A stretch of DNA of 64,000 bases from Mycolicibacterium peregrinum (GTDB lineage Bacteria; Actinomycetota; Actinomycetes; Mycobacteriales; Mycobacteriaceae), in assembly GCF_002102345.1 (NCBI RefSeq), contig NZ_LQPP01000046.1:62001-126000 (forward strand), written 5' to 3'. The position numbers and the translations under genes are program-made. Positions within the stretch are counted from its first letter, which is position 1, and every line of letters begins with the position of its first letter. Positions 17,027-24,991 of this stretch are shown piece after piece. A model generated the notes under the pieces. That model saw only the letters and a program-made list of their open reading frames with translations, did not search any database and had not been told where the DNA came from.

Positions 17027-18042
17027 TGGCCGTGATCCGGGGCACGGCACTCACGAATTTTCACCAGCTGGTCACCGAACTGGGTGGGGATAGTCGCGCT
17101 CTGGTCGATGCCGCCCACATTCCCTACGACGATGTCGGCCGCCACGACCGCTTCATCTCCCTGCCCAACGGGGCACAGATGCTCGAAGACAGCGCCGCCG
17201 CACTCGAAACCCCGGACTTCGGGCGGCGTTTGGCGCTCCGCCAAGGTATCGACATTCTCGGCCCGGTCGGGCTGGCGGGTCGTAACGCCGCCACCGTTGC
17301 CGAAGCCTTCCTGATCTTCGACAAGTTCATGGCGGCCTACAGCCCATCGATCACCGCGCGGGTGACCACCCATCTCGACCCGAATCTGCGCCGCTTCGAA
17401 TTCGAGTACGCCCTGAGCCCGGCACCTCCGCAAGCGCAGGCCATCGAGCTGTCGCTGGGAGTCACACTGCAGGTACTGCGGCTGTTCCTCGGTGCCGACT
17501 ATCGGCCCGTCGCCGTGCACCTACCCCATCCCGCCCTGACGCCCACCGACGACTATCAGAGCTACTTCGGCTGTCCGCCCAGTTTTTTCGAACCGGTCGC
17601 CGGCTTCACCCTGCGCACCACCGACCTGCAGCGCCCGCTGCCCACCGATCGACTTGCCCACCAGACCGCGGTCGACTATCTGGCCCAGGTGATGGGTGAA
17701 TCCAACCCCACCACCAGCCAGTTGGTCCGCAGCCTGGTGCGCCAACTCCTGCCCACCGGGGTTGTCGGCCTGACCGATATCGCCCGTCACATCGGTCTTC
17801 ATCCGAAGGCCCTGCAACGGCGCCTGCTCGCCGAGAACGCCACGTTCGCCGACCTCGTCGACCAGACGCGTCGCGAGTCCGCTCAACGTCTGCTGCTCGA
17901 CACCGACCTCAGCCTCGACCAGCTCTGCCACCAACTCGGCTATGCCGAGCAAAGTGTCCTCACCCGCTCCTGCAAACGCTGGTTCGGCACCACCCCGACG
18001 GCGTATCGCAATGGCCGCACCCCGGGACCGCCGCGGCCCTAA
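17026..18042 (+). CDS. AraC-family transcriptional regulator
   Basis: This encodes 338 residues. The N-terminal ~190 residues match the arabinose-binding-like domain of OruR/ArgR2-type AraC proteins (LPNGAQMLEDSAAALETPDFG). The C-terminal double helix-turn-helix spans about 250-335, with LTDIARHIGLHPKALQRRL as the first HTH and LDQLCHQLGYAEQSVLTRS followed by the conserved FGTTP as the second. The start ATG 17026 fits the domain start. It probably controls itself and the divergent arylsulfatase through the TTGACATT repeats. Confidence 0.88.
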   Translation: MAVIRGTALTNFHQLVTELGGDSRALVDAAHIPYDDVGRHDRFISLPNGAQMLEDSAAALETPDFGRRLALRQGIDILGPVGLAGRNAATVAEAFLIFDKFMAAYSPSITARVTTHLDPNLRRFEFEYALSPAPPQAQAIELSLGVTLQVLRLFLGADYRPVAVHLPHPALTPTDDYQSYFGCPPSFFEPVAGFTLRTTDLQRPLPTDRLAHQTAVDYLAQVMGESNPTTSQLVRSLVRQLLPTGVVGLTDIARHIGLHPKALQRRLLAENATFADLVDQTRRESAQRLLLDTDLSLDQLCHQLGYAEQSVLTRSCKRWFGTTPTAYRNGRTPGPPRP

Positions 18043-18175
18043 AGGCCGACACGCCAAGACAAGCCACGTCCTTGCCGAGCGAAGGATTCGTCGCACACAC
18101 CCACTCCCACCTGCTAAAGTTCGGCCCGCCGGGCGATGCAATCGGCACCTGCCCACCTCGGGAAGGAGTCCCGCT

Positions 18176-18559
18176 GTGTCCCGCACACCGACCACCGTGC
18201 GCTACGGAATGGTGCCGGCGTTCGCCGCCGGTGCAGTCGGGGTTGCCGTCGGCCTGTTCGGCCCCATGACAGCAGCCGCCGAACCGCCGCCACCCAATTG
18301 CACGGCCGCCGACCTCGCCGGCATCGCCTCCGGAGTCGCCGCCGCAACCTCCACGTATTTGTGGACCCATCCGGACGTCAACGACTTCTACACAAATCTG
18401 CACGGCCGCCCACAGGAAGAAGTGCAGGGCGACACCAAGGCCTTCTTCGACGCCAACCCGCAGGCCCATGCCGACCTGGTCGGGATCCGTCAGCCGCTGA
18501 CCGACTTCCGTGCCCGTTGCGGGATCAAGCCACCTGATCAGCCCCTAGGACAACGATGA
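18176..18559 (+). CDS. Secreted haem-binding protein, hemophore-like (MHB-type)
   Basis: This encodes 127 residues from GTG 18176, preceded by GGAAGGAG. Residues 1-36 are a Sec signal peptide (hydrophobic VPAFAAGAVGVAVGLFGPM, cleavage near TAAAE). The mature ~90 residues have the mycobacterial haem-binding protein pattern: NCTAADLAGI near the start, a helix with YLWTHPDVNDFYTNL, and a closing FRARCG, so Cys42 and Cys115 probably form a disulfide. The Mtb relative Rv0203 carries haem outside the cell. It overlaps the next small secreted-protein gene by four bases (ATGA). Confidence 0.8.
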   Translation: MSRTPTTVRYGMVPAFAAGAVGVAVGLFGPMTAAAEPPPPNCTAADLAGIASGVAAATSTYLWTHPDVNDFYTNLHGRPQEEVQGDTKAFFDANPQAHADLVGIRQPLTDFRARCGIKPPDQPLGQR

Positions 18560-18873
18560 ACACCCCAACGCCTCGATCATCATGGCTCCGCGCGGCCACG
18601 GTCGCGCTCGCCTTCACCGCGCTGCCCGGCGCCATCGTCCTGGCCGCCCCAGCCGGGACCGCCAACGCCGACGTGTGCGCCAGCGCCGGACGCCGCATTT
18701 CGGTCGGCGGTTGTGTCAACATCGCCGACGCCGTCGCCCCCTACGTTCCGCCGCCGGCCTACTACGCGCCGCTCCCTGAGGATGCGCCACCGCCACCGCC
18801 CCCACCGGGTTCCAACGTCAGCGGCTGCATCGGCTACAACGGCCGGTGGGTCCACGCGGGTGGTTGCAACTAG
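18556..18873 (+). CDS. Small secreted Pro-rich cysteine protein
   Basis: This encodes 105 residues. The signal peptide is residues 1-39 with an Ala-rich core ending ANA. The mature part has four cysteines (pairs near 40/53 and 93/104) flanking a Pro-rich hinge with seven consecutive prolines. I recognise no domain. Its ATG overlaps the stop of the MHB gene, so it is translationally coupled to it and may work with it at the cell surface; that is an inference from position only. Confidence 0.7.
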   Translation: MNTPTPRSSWLRAATVALAFTALPGAIVLAAPAGTANADVCASAGRRISVGGCVNIADAVAPYVPPPAYYAPLPEDAPPPPPPPGSNVSGCIGYNGRWVHAGGCN

Positions 18874-18890
18874 CTCGGGCAATTGCGCGT

Positions 18891-18916
18891 GCGCCGGCGC
18901 TTCGTTGCGCCGGTGC
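18891..18916 (+). terminator. GC-rich hairpin after secreted-protein pair
   Basis: GCGCCGGCGC and GCGCCGGTGC pair over 10 bp (one G-T) around TTCGTT, 17 bases after the stop. There is no T run, so this is a hairpin of the L-shaped mycobacterial type rather than a classical terminator. Confidence 0.45.
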
Positions 18917-19028
18917 CGCCGTGGGCGTGCGTTTCACCGATTTGGACATAGGGGTCGTTGCCGCGGGCAATGAGCAGCCCTGGTGCAGAAAACGACGCCA
19001 CGGCGCCGCAGCAGACCCGCCAACCAGC

Positions 19029-20252
19029 TCAGGCGATCGCGCCCGCGTCCTTGAGCTCTTCGATCCGGTCCCAGTCGAGGCCGAGCTCCATCAGCACGAT
19101 CTCGGTGTGCTCAGAGGCCTGGGGCGCCCGGCTGGTCTCCAGCGGTTCGTGGTTGAACTGCACCGGCCCGCGCACCACCTTGAACGGCTTGCCGCCGTCA
19201 CTGGCATCCACCTCGACGATCATGTCGTTGGCGACGGCCTGGTCGTCCGAAGCGAGATCGACCAGGCTCTGGAACGGCGCCCACTGGCCCTTCATGGTCT
19301 TGAGGTGCTGACGCCAGTACTCGAACGGCTTGCTGCCGATCGCCTTCGCGATGAGTTCGACACCTTCCGAGGCGTTCTCGATCAGCGGCAGCACATCGGA
19401 GAACCGTGGATCGTCGGCAAGCTCGGGCAGACCGAGATGTTCGAAGGCATCGCGGATGTAGCCGGTGGGGCTGACGATGCACAGATTGATGGTGCCGCCA
19501 TCGGACGTCCGGTAGTTGGCCATGAACGGGTTCACCGAAGTGGCGTCGTCGGGCATCAGCGAGCGCATCGTCTCACCGGTCTCCATGCCCTGCGTGACGC
19601 TGGCTCCGGCCGCCCACCACGCAGTGCTCAGCAATGAGACGTCGATCTCGGCCGTTTCTCCGGTCCGCTCGCGGTGGAACAACGCCGCCGAGATGCCGCC
19701 GGCGATGTTCATGCCGCCGATCGAATCGCCGAAGGCCGGAATGCCCTGGGACAGTGCACCGTTGATCGCCTCCGGGGTGAGTGCATGGCCGACGCCGCTG
19801 CGGGTCCAGAAGGCGGTGCCGTCGAAGCCGCCGGTATCGCGCTCCGGACCCTTGTCGCCGTATGCGCTGCCGCGGGCGTAGATGATGTTCGGGTTCGCCG
19901 CCCGAATGTGCTCGACGTCGAACTTGTTCTTCTGCCGTTGCGCGGGAAGGTAATTGGTCAGGAAGACGTCTGCCGTCTTCGCGATCTCGTACAGCACCTC
20001 CTGCCCGCCGGGGGTCGAGACGTCGATGCCGACGCTGCGCTTACCGCGGTTGGGGTGCTCGATGAGCGGGTGCCGGTTCGGGTCGAGTTGGAACCCGCCC
20101 ATGTTGATGAATCCACGCTGGGTGTCGCCGCGCACCGGGTGCTCGACTTTGATGACGTCGGCGCCCCAGTCGGCGAGGATGGCTCCCGCCGCCGGCACGA
20201 AGGTGAATTGCGCGACCTCGAGCACTCGCACGCCCTGCATGACCTTGATCAA
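19029..20252 (-). CDS. Class III (CaiB/BaiF family) CoA-transferase
   Basis: This encodes 407 residues. Family hallmarks are the N-terminal VLEVAQFTFVPAAGAILADWGADVIKVE and the acceptor Asp176 in AFGDSIGG, the residue that forms the acyl-anhydride intermediate. It moves CoA between carboxylic acids in the cytosol; relatives act on oxalate, carnitine, methyl-branched or bile-acid-like substrates. The TTG start at 20252 has AGGAG upstream; ATG 20240 is an alternative. A TACACT -10 box and an ACTTAC/GTAAGT palindrome sit just upstream. The neighbouring SDR gene lies upstream in the same direction with 47 bases between. Confidence 0.88.
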   Translation of the reverse strand: MIKVMQGVRVLEVAQFTFVPAAGAILADWGADVIKVEHPVRGDTQRGFINMGGFQLDPNRHPLIEHPNRGKRSVGIDVSTPGGQEVLYEIAKTADVFLTNYLPAQRQKNKFDVEHIRAANPNIIYARGSAYGDKGPERDTGGFDGTAFWTRSGVGHALTPEAINGALSQGIPAFGDSIGGMNIAGGISAALFHRERTGETAEIDVSLLSTAWWAAGASVTQGMETGETMRSLMPDDATSVNPFMANYRTSDGGTINLCIVSPTGYIRDAFEHLGLPELADDPRFSDVLPLIENASEGVELIAKAIGSKPFEYWRQHLKTMKGQWAPFQSLVDLASDDQAVANDMIVEVDASDGGKPFKVVRGPVQFNHEPLETSRAPQASEHTEIVLMELGLDWDRIEELKDAGAIA

Positions 20253-20271
20253 CGCGGCTCCTAACCGTTGG

Positions 20272-20287
20272 ACTTACGGTAAGTGTA
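20272..20287 (-). promoter_or_regulatory. Palindrome and -10 box upstream of CoA-transferase
   Basis: ACTTAC-G-GTAAGT (20272-20284) is a perfect 6+6 palindrome. The -10 box TACACT (complement of 20282-20287) overlaps it, so a bound repressor would cover the transcription start of the CoA-transferase gene. The regulator is unknown. Confidence 0.4.
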
Positions 20288-20299
20288 GCGAGACCTGTG

Positions 20300-21040
20300 T
20301 CACACCTGAATCTGCCCGCCGTCGACCGCGAGCTCCGCCCCGGTCATGAAGTTGCTCTGCTCCGAGGCCAGGAACAGCACCGCAGAGGCGACCTCCTCTG
20401 GGCGGCCGAGCCGCTTCATCGGCACCTGCGAGGCCAAACCGTCCAGCAGACCCTCCTTCTGATCGGCCGGCGCCAGCCCGGTCAGCCCCGGAGTTTCGAT
20501 CGGTCCGGGCACCACAGTGTTGACGCGGATCTTGCGGTCGGCCAGTTCAGCGGCCCAGGTGCGGCCGAGCGAACGAATCGCGGCCTTGGATGCCGCGTAG
20601 AGGCCGAACGCGGCCACGCCCTCTGAGGCGGCGGTGGAACCGGCGAGGACGATCGAGGCACCCTCGTTCAGCAATGGCAGCACCTTCTGCACGGTGAACA
20701 CCGTGCCGGCCACGTTGCGATCGAAGTTGTCCCGGTAGTGCTCTGGGGTGACCTCGGCGAGGATGGCGAAGTCACCGCCACCTGCGTTGGCAAAGACGAC
20801 GTCGAGCCCCTTGCCGTGCTTGCCGATCTCCTCGGCGAGGGTGTCGAGATCCTCGATCTTGCTGATGTCGCTCTGGATTCCGTGCGCGCCGATGGAGGCG
20901 ACGGCCGCATCCAGGCGGGTGCGGTCGCGGCCGGTGACGAAGACATAGGCGCCTTCGTCGGCGAGCCGCCGGGCGGTGGCCAGGCCGATTCCCGAGGTTC
21001 CTCCGGTGACGAGTGCCGTCTTGCCGTCGAGCTGTCCCAT
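20300..21040 (-). CDS. SDR family oxidoreductase
   Basis: This encodes 246 residues. TGGTSGIG is at 12-19, the NAG motif at 85-87, and the catalytic residues are Ser135, Tyr148 and Lys152 (YAASK). GRDR after strand 2 suggests NADP(H). The start ATG 21040 has CGGAGTT upstream; an upstream frame extension crosses the operator and is unlikely. A TATGTT -10 box and a MarR-type palindrome (21088-21107) precede it, so it is probably repressed by the nearby MarR protein together with the SnoaL-like gene. The substrate is unknown. Confidence 0.87.
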   Translation of the reverse strand: MGQLDGKTALVTGGTSGIGLATARRLADEGAYVFVTGRDRTRLDAAVASIGAHGIQSDISKIEDLDTLAEEIGKHGKGLDVVFANAGGGDFAILAEVTPEHYRDNFDRNVAGTVFTVQKVLPLLNEGASIVLAGSTAASEGVAAFGLYAASKAAIRSLGRTWAAELADRKIRVNTVVPGPIETPGLTGLAPADQKEGLLDGLASQVPMKRLGRPEEVASAVLFLASEQSNFMTGAELAVDGGQIQV

Positions 21041-21087
21041 GATCGAACTCCGTTCGTATGCGGTTCGTGCGTTCCGCCCGCTACAAC

Positions 21088-21107
21088 ATAGGTGACGTAT
21101 CACCTAT
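21088..21107. promoter_or_regulatory. MarR-type operator 1 (SDR promoter)
   Basis: ATAGGTGA-CGTA-TCACCTAT has perfect 8-base arms. It overlaps the TATGTT -10 box (complement of 21085-21090) of the SDR gene and the last codons of the SnoaL-like gene. The arms match those of the palindrome at 21481-21502. Confidence 0.65.
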
Positions 21108-21466
21108 TCCGGCGCGTTCAGGACCGTCCACATCCGAACGATTCGCTCGCCCGATATCTCGGCTACGTCAAAGCCCGACGCCACGGGGTCGTCGTCCGGG
21201 GTACGCACTTCCCAGGCCAGAAATCCCAGCCCGCGCGTCTGCCGGACCGGGCTCGCCTTCGCGAAATGCAATCCCGACAGCTTTTCCTGCAGCTCAGCCA
21301 CCTTGGCCTCGAATTCGACGCGCCCGGTGGCGACACCTTCGTCGTCAATCCACTCCACATCATCCGCGTAGGTGGTCGCGATGGCTGCAGCCCGGAGTTG
21401 CGGGTCGCGCTGGCCGAACACGTCCAGAAGGTTGGCCTCCATCAGGCGGGTGATCTCTTCACTCAT
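21104..21466 (-). CDS. SnoaL-like / NTF2-fold protein
   Basis: This encodes 120 residues from ATG 21466, which has AGGAG five bases upstream (an ATG at 21481 lies inside the operator). The pattern matches the small cone-shaped NTF2-like fold used by polyketide cyclases, dehydratases and limonene-epoxide-type hydrolases: MEANLLDVFGQRDPQLRAAAIATTYADDVEWID, then a conserved sheet region ending in IVRMWTVLNAPE. The function cannot be fixed without structural comparison. It lies between two copies of one palindrome and next to a marR gene, suggesting inducible expression, perhaps in detoxification. Confidence 0.72.
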   Translation of the reverse strand: MSEEITRLMEANLLDVFGQRDPQLRAAAIATTYADDVEWIDDEGVATGRVEFEAKVAELQEKLSGLHFAKASPVRQTRGLGFLAWEVRTPDDDPVASGFDVAEISGERIVRMWTVLNAPE

Positions 21467-21480
21467 TTCGACTCCTGACA

Positions 21481-21507
21481 TTTAGGTGATACTTCACCTA
21501 AATGCTA
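21481..21507. promoter_or_regulatory. MarR-type operator 2 (SnoaL promoter)
   Basis: TTTAGGTGA-TACT-TCACCTAAA (21481-21502) has perfect 9-base arms. The -10 box TAGCAT (complement of 21502-21507) for the SnoaL-like gene abuts it, so binding would block initiation. It starts three bases beyond the marR stop codon region. Confidence 0.68.
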
Positions 21508-22014
21508 GCTCGGTGCAGGAGGCAGCGAGCTGTTGTGGTCGAGGTTGACGTGGATGTGCTCCAGCGCTGCCGTGAATGGTGCGAGCAGGTTTTCGGGCAG
21601 GGGATCGAAGAACAGTCTTCGCACCAGATCGACATGACCAGGCGCGGCCTCCTCGATGGCCTGCTGGCCCATCTCGGTGAGGATGACGTTGGTGGTGCGA
21701 CCATCCTCGACGCTGGCGCGGCGTTCGGTCAGGCCGCGTTGCTCCATGCGACGCAACTGATGTGACAACCGACTGCGTTCCCAGCCGATCTGCGCGGCGA
21801 GGTCGCTGACACGCATGCCGTCGTCACCCACGTTGCTCAACGCCACCAGCACGTCGTAGTCGGCGAGCGACAAACAAGAATCGGCCTGCAGCTGGCGATT
21901 CATTTCGTAGCTCATCCGCAATTGCACGCGCATATAGGCGACCCAGGCGCGCTGCTGCTTGGGTGTCAGCCAACCCTGCTTCGGTGATGTGTCCCGCACT
22001 TTTCTCGGCGCCAC
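21505..22014 (-). CDS. MarR-family transcriptional regulator
   Basis: This encodes 169 residues with a winged helix: LADYDVLVALSNVGDDGMRVSDLAAQIGWERSRLSHQLRRMEQRGLTERR (about 50-100), followed by a wing with DGRTTNVILTEMG. The fold is typical of dimeric MarR repressors. The GTG at 22014 lies six bases after CATACT, suggesting a leaderless message. The two palindromes on its downstream side flank the SnoaL-like gene and make those genes its likely targets. No palindrome is seen at its own promoter. Confidence 0.88.
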   Translation of the reverse strand: MAPRKVRDTSPKQGWLTPKQQRAWVAYMRVQLRMSYEMNRQLQADSCLSLADYDVLVALSNVGDDGMRVSDLAAQIGWERSRLSHQLRRMEQRGLTERRASVEDGRTTNVILTEMGQQAIEEAAPGHVDLVRRLFFDPLPENLLAPFTAALEHIHVNLDHNSSLPPAPS

Positions 22015-22020
22015 TTCGTC

Positions 22021-22095
22021 AGTATGACGGTCGACGTCTCAGTTGAACCCAGCCGCGCCTGGAGATCCGGCGATCCTGGTGTGGGTCCCTATGCT
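22021..22095. promoter_or_regulatory. Divergent leaderless promoters, marR / Ddn-like gene
   Basis: CATACT (complement of 22021-22026) precedes the marR GTG by six bases. TATGCT (22090-22095) precedes ATG 22102 by six bases. This spacing fits leaderless mRNAs and supports the later start of the Ddn-like gene rather than ATG 22024. Confidence 0.5.
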
Positions 22096-22101
22096 GGCCG
22101 G

Positions 22102-22584
22102 ATGAGGCTCCTCGGCGCGGTGGCCGGCAGTCCGTATGTCTATCGGCTGATGCTCAAGTGGCACCGGCTGGTCCCCCCGGTCGAGCGCCTACTGCGCCGG
22201 GTCAGTCGCGGCAGGCTCGGCGTGCTCGAGCTGGCCGGGTTGCCGTCGCTGGAGCTGACGGTGGCCGGACGCCGATCCGGCATCCCGCGGACGGACACGG
22301 TTCAATATGTCCGCGACGGCGGTTCGCTGTTGTTGGTGGGCTCCAATTGGGGCCTCCCGACCCACCCCGACTGGGCCCACAATCTGCGGGCCACCGACCG
22401 CGCGCGGATCACTCGCGACGGCACCACCGAGAACGTCGCCGTCGAGCTGCTCACCGGTGCGGAACGTCAGCGCGCGTGGCGCACCATTCTCGACTCCTGG
22501 CCCAACTTTGCGCTGGCCCAAGAGCGTGCCGACAGCCGCTCTTTTCAGATATTCGCTTTACGGCCGACCAGCGACGGAGCGTGA
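22102..22584 (+). CDS. Ddn-like deazaflavin (F420)-dependent nitroreductase family protein
   Basis: This encodes 160 residues, the usual length of the family. LELTVAGRRSGIPRTDTVQYV and LLLVGSNWGLPTHPDWAHNLRA are typical signatures; the GRRSG and HPDWAHNL segments belong to the F420 phosphate and cofactor pocket. Relatives use F420H2 to reduce quinones and, in Mtb Ddn, activate nitroimidazoles. The start at 22102 was chosen from the leaderless TATGCT box and family length; a start at 22024 would add 26 residues without homology. FadE10 follows 52 bases later. Confidence 0.83.
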   Translation: MRLLGAVAGSPYVYRLMLKWHRLVPPVERLLRRVSRGRLGVLELAGLPSLELTVAGRRSGIPRTDTVQYVRDGGSLLLVGSNWGLPTHPDWAHNLRATDRARITRDGTTENVAVELLTGAERQRAWRTILDSWPNFALAQERADSRSFQIFALRPTSDGA

Positions 22585-22636
22585 GCAGGGCCGTTTGCGG
22601 GTATGCCACCAGCGAACGGACGTATGGAGGCCGGCG

Positions 22637-24526
22637 ATGACCGCTACCGGAGAAGTCAACGAACGACAAGCCAGGCAGGTCGCCGAAGATGCGCGGGAAG
22701 CGCGGTGGGACCAGCCCAGTTTCGGCAAAGAACTGTTTCTCGGCAGGCTGCGGTTGGACCTGGTCCACCCGCACCCGCGCGGTTCGGCCGAGACCACGGA
22801 GCGGGGCGAGGCCTTCCTGGCCGAGCTGCGGGAGTTCTGCGAGACGCAGATCGACCCCGCGGTCATCGAACGCGACGCACAGATCCCTGACAAGGTCATC
22901 CAGGGTTTGAAGGGACTCGGCGCGTTCGGCATGAAGATCGGCGTCGACTACCAGGGGCTCGGCCTGTCGCAGGTGTACTACAACAAGGCCCTCGCCCTGG
23001 TTGGCTCGGTGCACCCTGCGCTAGGCGCATTGCTGTCCGCGCATCAGTCGATCGGCGTGCCGCAGCCGGTGTCGATGTTCGGGACCGCCGAGCAGAAGCA
23101 GACCTGGCTGCCGCGGTGCACGCGGGAGATCAGCGCCTTCCTGCTCACCGAACCCGACGTCGGCAGTGACCCGGCCAGGTTGCACGCCACCGCGACCCCC
23201 GACGGCGACGACTACCTGCTCAACGGCGTCAAACTGTGGACCACCAACGGGGTCATCGCCGATCTGCTGGTGGTGATGGCCCAGGTGCCGCCGGGCGAGG
23301 GGCACAAAGGCGGCATCACCGCCTTCGTCGTCGAAGCGGTCACCCCCGGCATCGTCGTCACCAACCGCAACGCATTCATGGGGTTACGCGGAATCGAGAA
23401 CGGTCTGACCAAGCTGACCGACGTGCGGGTGCCCGCGGCGAACCGCATCGGCCGCGAGGGTGAAGGCCTCAAGATAGCGCTGACCACGCTCAACGTCGGG
23501 CGGCTTTCGCTGCCGGCGGTGTGCACCGGAACGGCGAAGTGGTGCGTGAAGATCGCCAGGGAGTGGTCGAAGGAACGCGTGCAGTGGGGTCGTCCGGTCG
23601 GCGAGCACGACGCAGTGGCCGGCAAGGTGGCGTTCATCGCGGCCACCGCTTACGGAATCGAGTCGATGGTCGAGCTTGCCAGTGAACTCGCCGACGCCGG
23701 CCGCACCGACATCCGGATCGAGGCCGCACTGGCCAAGCTCTATGGCTCGGAGATGACCTGGCTGGTCGCCGACGAGCTGGTGCAGATCCGTGGCGGCCGG
23801 GGCTTCGAGACCGCCGAATCGCTGGCAGCTCGCGGCGAGCGGGGGGTGCCCGTCGAGCAGGTACTTCGCGACATGCGGATCAACCGCATCTTCGAGGGTT
23901 CCACCGAGATCATGCATCTGATGCTGGCCCGCGAGGCCGTCGATGCCCATCTTTCGGTGGCGGGCGACATCATCGACCCCGACGCCGACCTCAAACACAA
24001 GGCGAAGGCCGCCGCGCAGGCCGGCAAGTTCTATGCGCGTTGGCTACCCACCCTGGTCACCGGGAAAGGGCAACTACCAACGTCATTCACCGAGTTCGGA
24101 CCGCTCGGCGAACACCTGCGCTATGTCGAACGGGCCAGCCGCAAGCTCGCCCGCAGCACGTTCTATGCGATGTCCCGGTGGCAGGGCAAGTTGGAATACC
24201 GGCAGCGCTTCCTCGGCCGGATCGTCGACATCGGAGCGGAACTGTTCGCGATGACCGCGGCCTGCGTCCGGGCCCGCAGCGACACCCCCGACTCCGCGGT
24301 GGAACTCGCCGACGCGTTCTGCCGCCAATCCCGGGTGCGGGCCGAGCGACTGTTCACCGAACTCTGGGACAACAGCGACGACTCCGACCGGTCGCTCGCG
24401 CACAACGTACTCGACGGTCGGTACACGTGGCTCGAGGCCGGGATCATCGATCCGTCGATCGACGGACCATGGATCGCCCAGGAAGGCGGCGAGGTGACCG
24501 AGGACGTGCACCGTGTCATCGGCTGA
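22637..24526 (+). CDS. fadE10: Acyl-CoA dehydrogenase, FadE10-type
   Basis: This encodes 629 residues, longer than ordinary ACADs (~390), as in mycobacterial FadE10. The N-terminal tail has VAEDAREARWDQPSFGKELFLGRL; the core holds LTEPDVGSDPARL and WTTNGV; RVQWGRPVGEHDAV and IRGGRGFETAESLAARGE follow; then FEGSTEIMHLMLAREAVD. A C-terminal ~150-residue helical extension completes it. The position usually occupied by the catalytic Glu should be examined, since FadE10 proteins are known for an altered acyl pocket. GGAGG lies 7 bases before ATG 22637. Confidence 0.85.
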   Translation: MTATGEVNERQARQVAEDAREARWDQPSFGKELFLGRLRLDLVHPHPRGSAETTERGEAFLAELREFCETQIDPAVIERDAQIPDKVIQGLKGLGAFGMKIGVDYQGLGLSQVYYNKALALVGSVHPALGALLSAHQSIGVPQPVSMFGTAEQKQTWLPRCTREISAFLLTEPDVGSDPARLHATATPDGDDYLLNGVKLWTTNGVIADLLVVMAQVPPGEGHKGGITAFVVEAVTPGIVVTNRNAFMGLRGIENGLTKLTDVRVPAANRIGREGEGLKIALTTLNVGRLSLPAVCTGTAKWCVKIAREWSKERVQWGRPVGEHDAVAGKVAFIAATAYGIESMVELASELADAGRTDIRIEAALAKLYGSEMTWLVADELVQIRGGRGFETAESLAARGERGVPVEQVLRDMRINRIFEGSTEIMHLMLAREAVDAHLSVAGDIIDPDADLKHKAKAAAQAGKFYARWLPTLVTGKGQLPTSFTEFGPLGEHLRYVERASRKLARSTFYAMSRWQGKLEYRQRFLGRIVDIGAELFAMTAACVRARSDTPDSAVELADAFCRQSRVRAERLFTELWDNSDDSDRSLAHNVLDGRYTWLEAGIIDPSIDGPWIAQEGGEVTEDVHRVIG

Positions 24527-24604
24527 ACAAAGTACTTGCGCACGTGAACAACTCACGTCCGCAGGGTTCCTGACAGCCCGGTACGCTCGTAGACTCGATA
24601 GGTT

Positions 24605-24982
24605 ATGACGACCCCGTCGAACGCGCACGGCGGCTGGGCACAGTGGCCGCATTCGGTCGATGCCCTCGATCACCGTCTCACCCGCAGACAGGCACGTCAG
24701 ATGAGTCGGCGATTCGACCGGGTCGGCGTGGGCATCGCCGCAGCCCGCCTTCGTGAAATCTCGTCCGGAGCCCCTGCCGCCGACGCCGAGCTGGAACGCG
24801 TCCAATTCGCCTTCGTCGCAGACGAACTCATGCACGACGAGCGGATAGCGAAGCTGGCACGCGGCAAGCAACGCTGCGCGTCGTGGTTCGTGGTCGTCAT
24901 CATGGGGCTGATCATGTTCAGCTCACTGCTGTGCATGGTCGTGCTGATGTTGAGCCTGATGCAACACTCGGCGCCGTTCTGA
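24605..24982 (+). CDS. Hypothetical protein with C-terminal membrane helix
   Basis: This encodes 125 residues. Residues 1-90 are soluble and rich in Arg and Ala (RLTRRQARQMSRRFDRVG), predicted mainly helical. A single long hydrophobic segment spans about 97-119 (WFVVVIMGLIMFSSLLCMVV), giving a tail-anchored layout. I recognise no domain. A TAGACT box lies 9 bases before the ATG, so the leader is very short. The gene ends ten bases from the convergent gabD stop. Confidence 0.6.
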   Translation: MTTPSNAHGGWAQWPHSVDALDHRLTRRQARQMSRRFDRVGVGIAAARLREISSGAPAADAELERVQFAFVADELMHDERIAKLARGKQRCASWFVVVIMGLIMFSSLLCMVVLMLSLMQHSAPF

Positions 24983-24991
24983 GCCGACCGG

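Noticed and set aside
22024..22101. Earlier ATG start for the Ddn-like protein
   Set aside because: It is 9 bases from the divergent marR start, leaving no promoter space, while ATG 22102 has a leaderless TATGCT box and gives the family length.
24541..24558. ACGTGA-ACAAC-TCACGT inverted repeat after fadE10
   Set aside because: Only 6-base arms in a short gap, with no T run and no clear promoter relation; could be chance.
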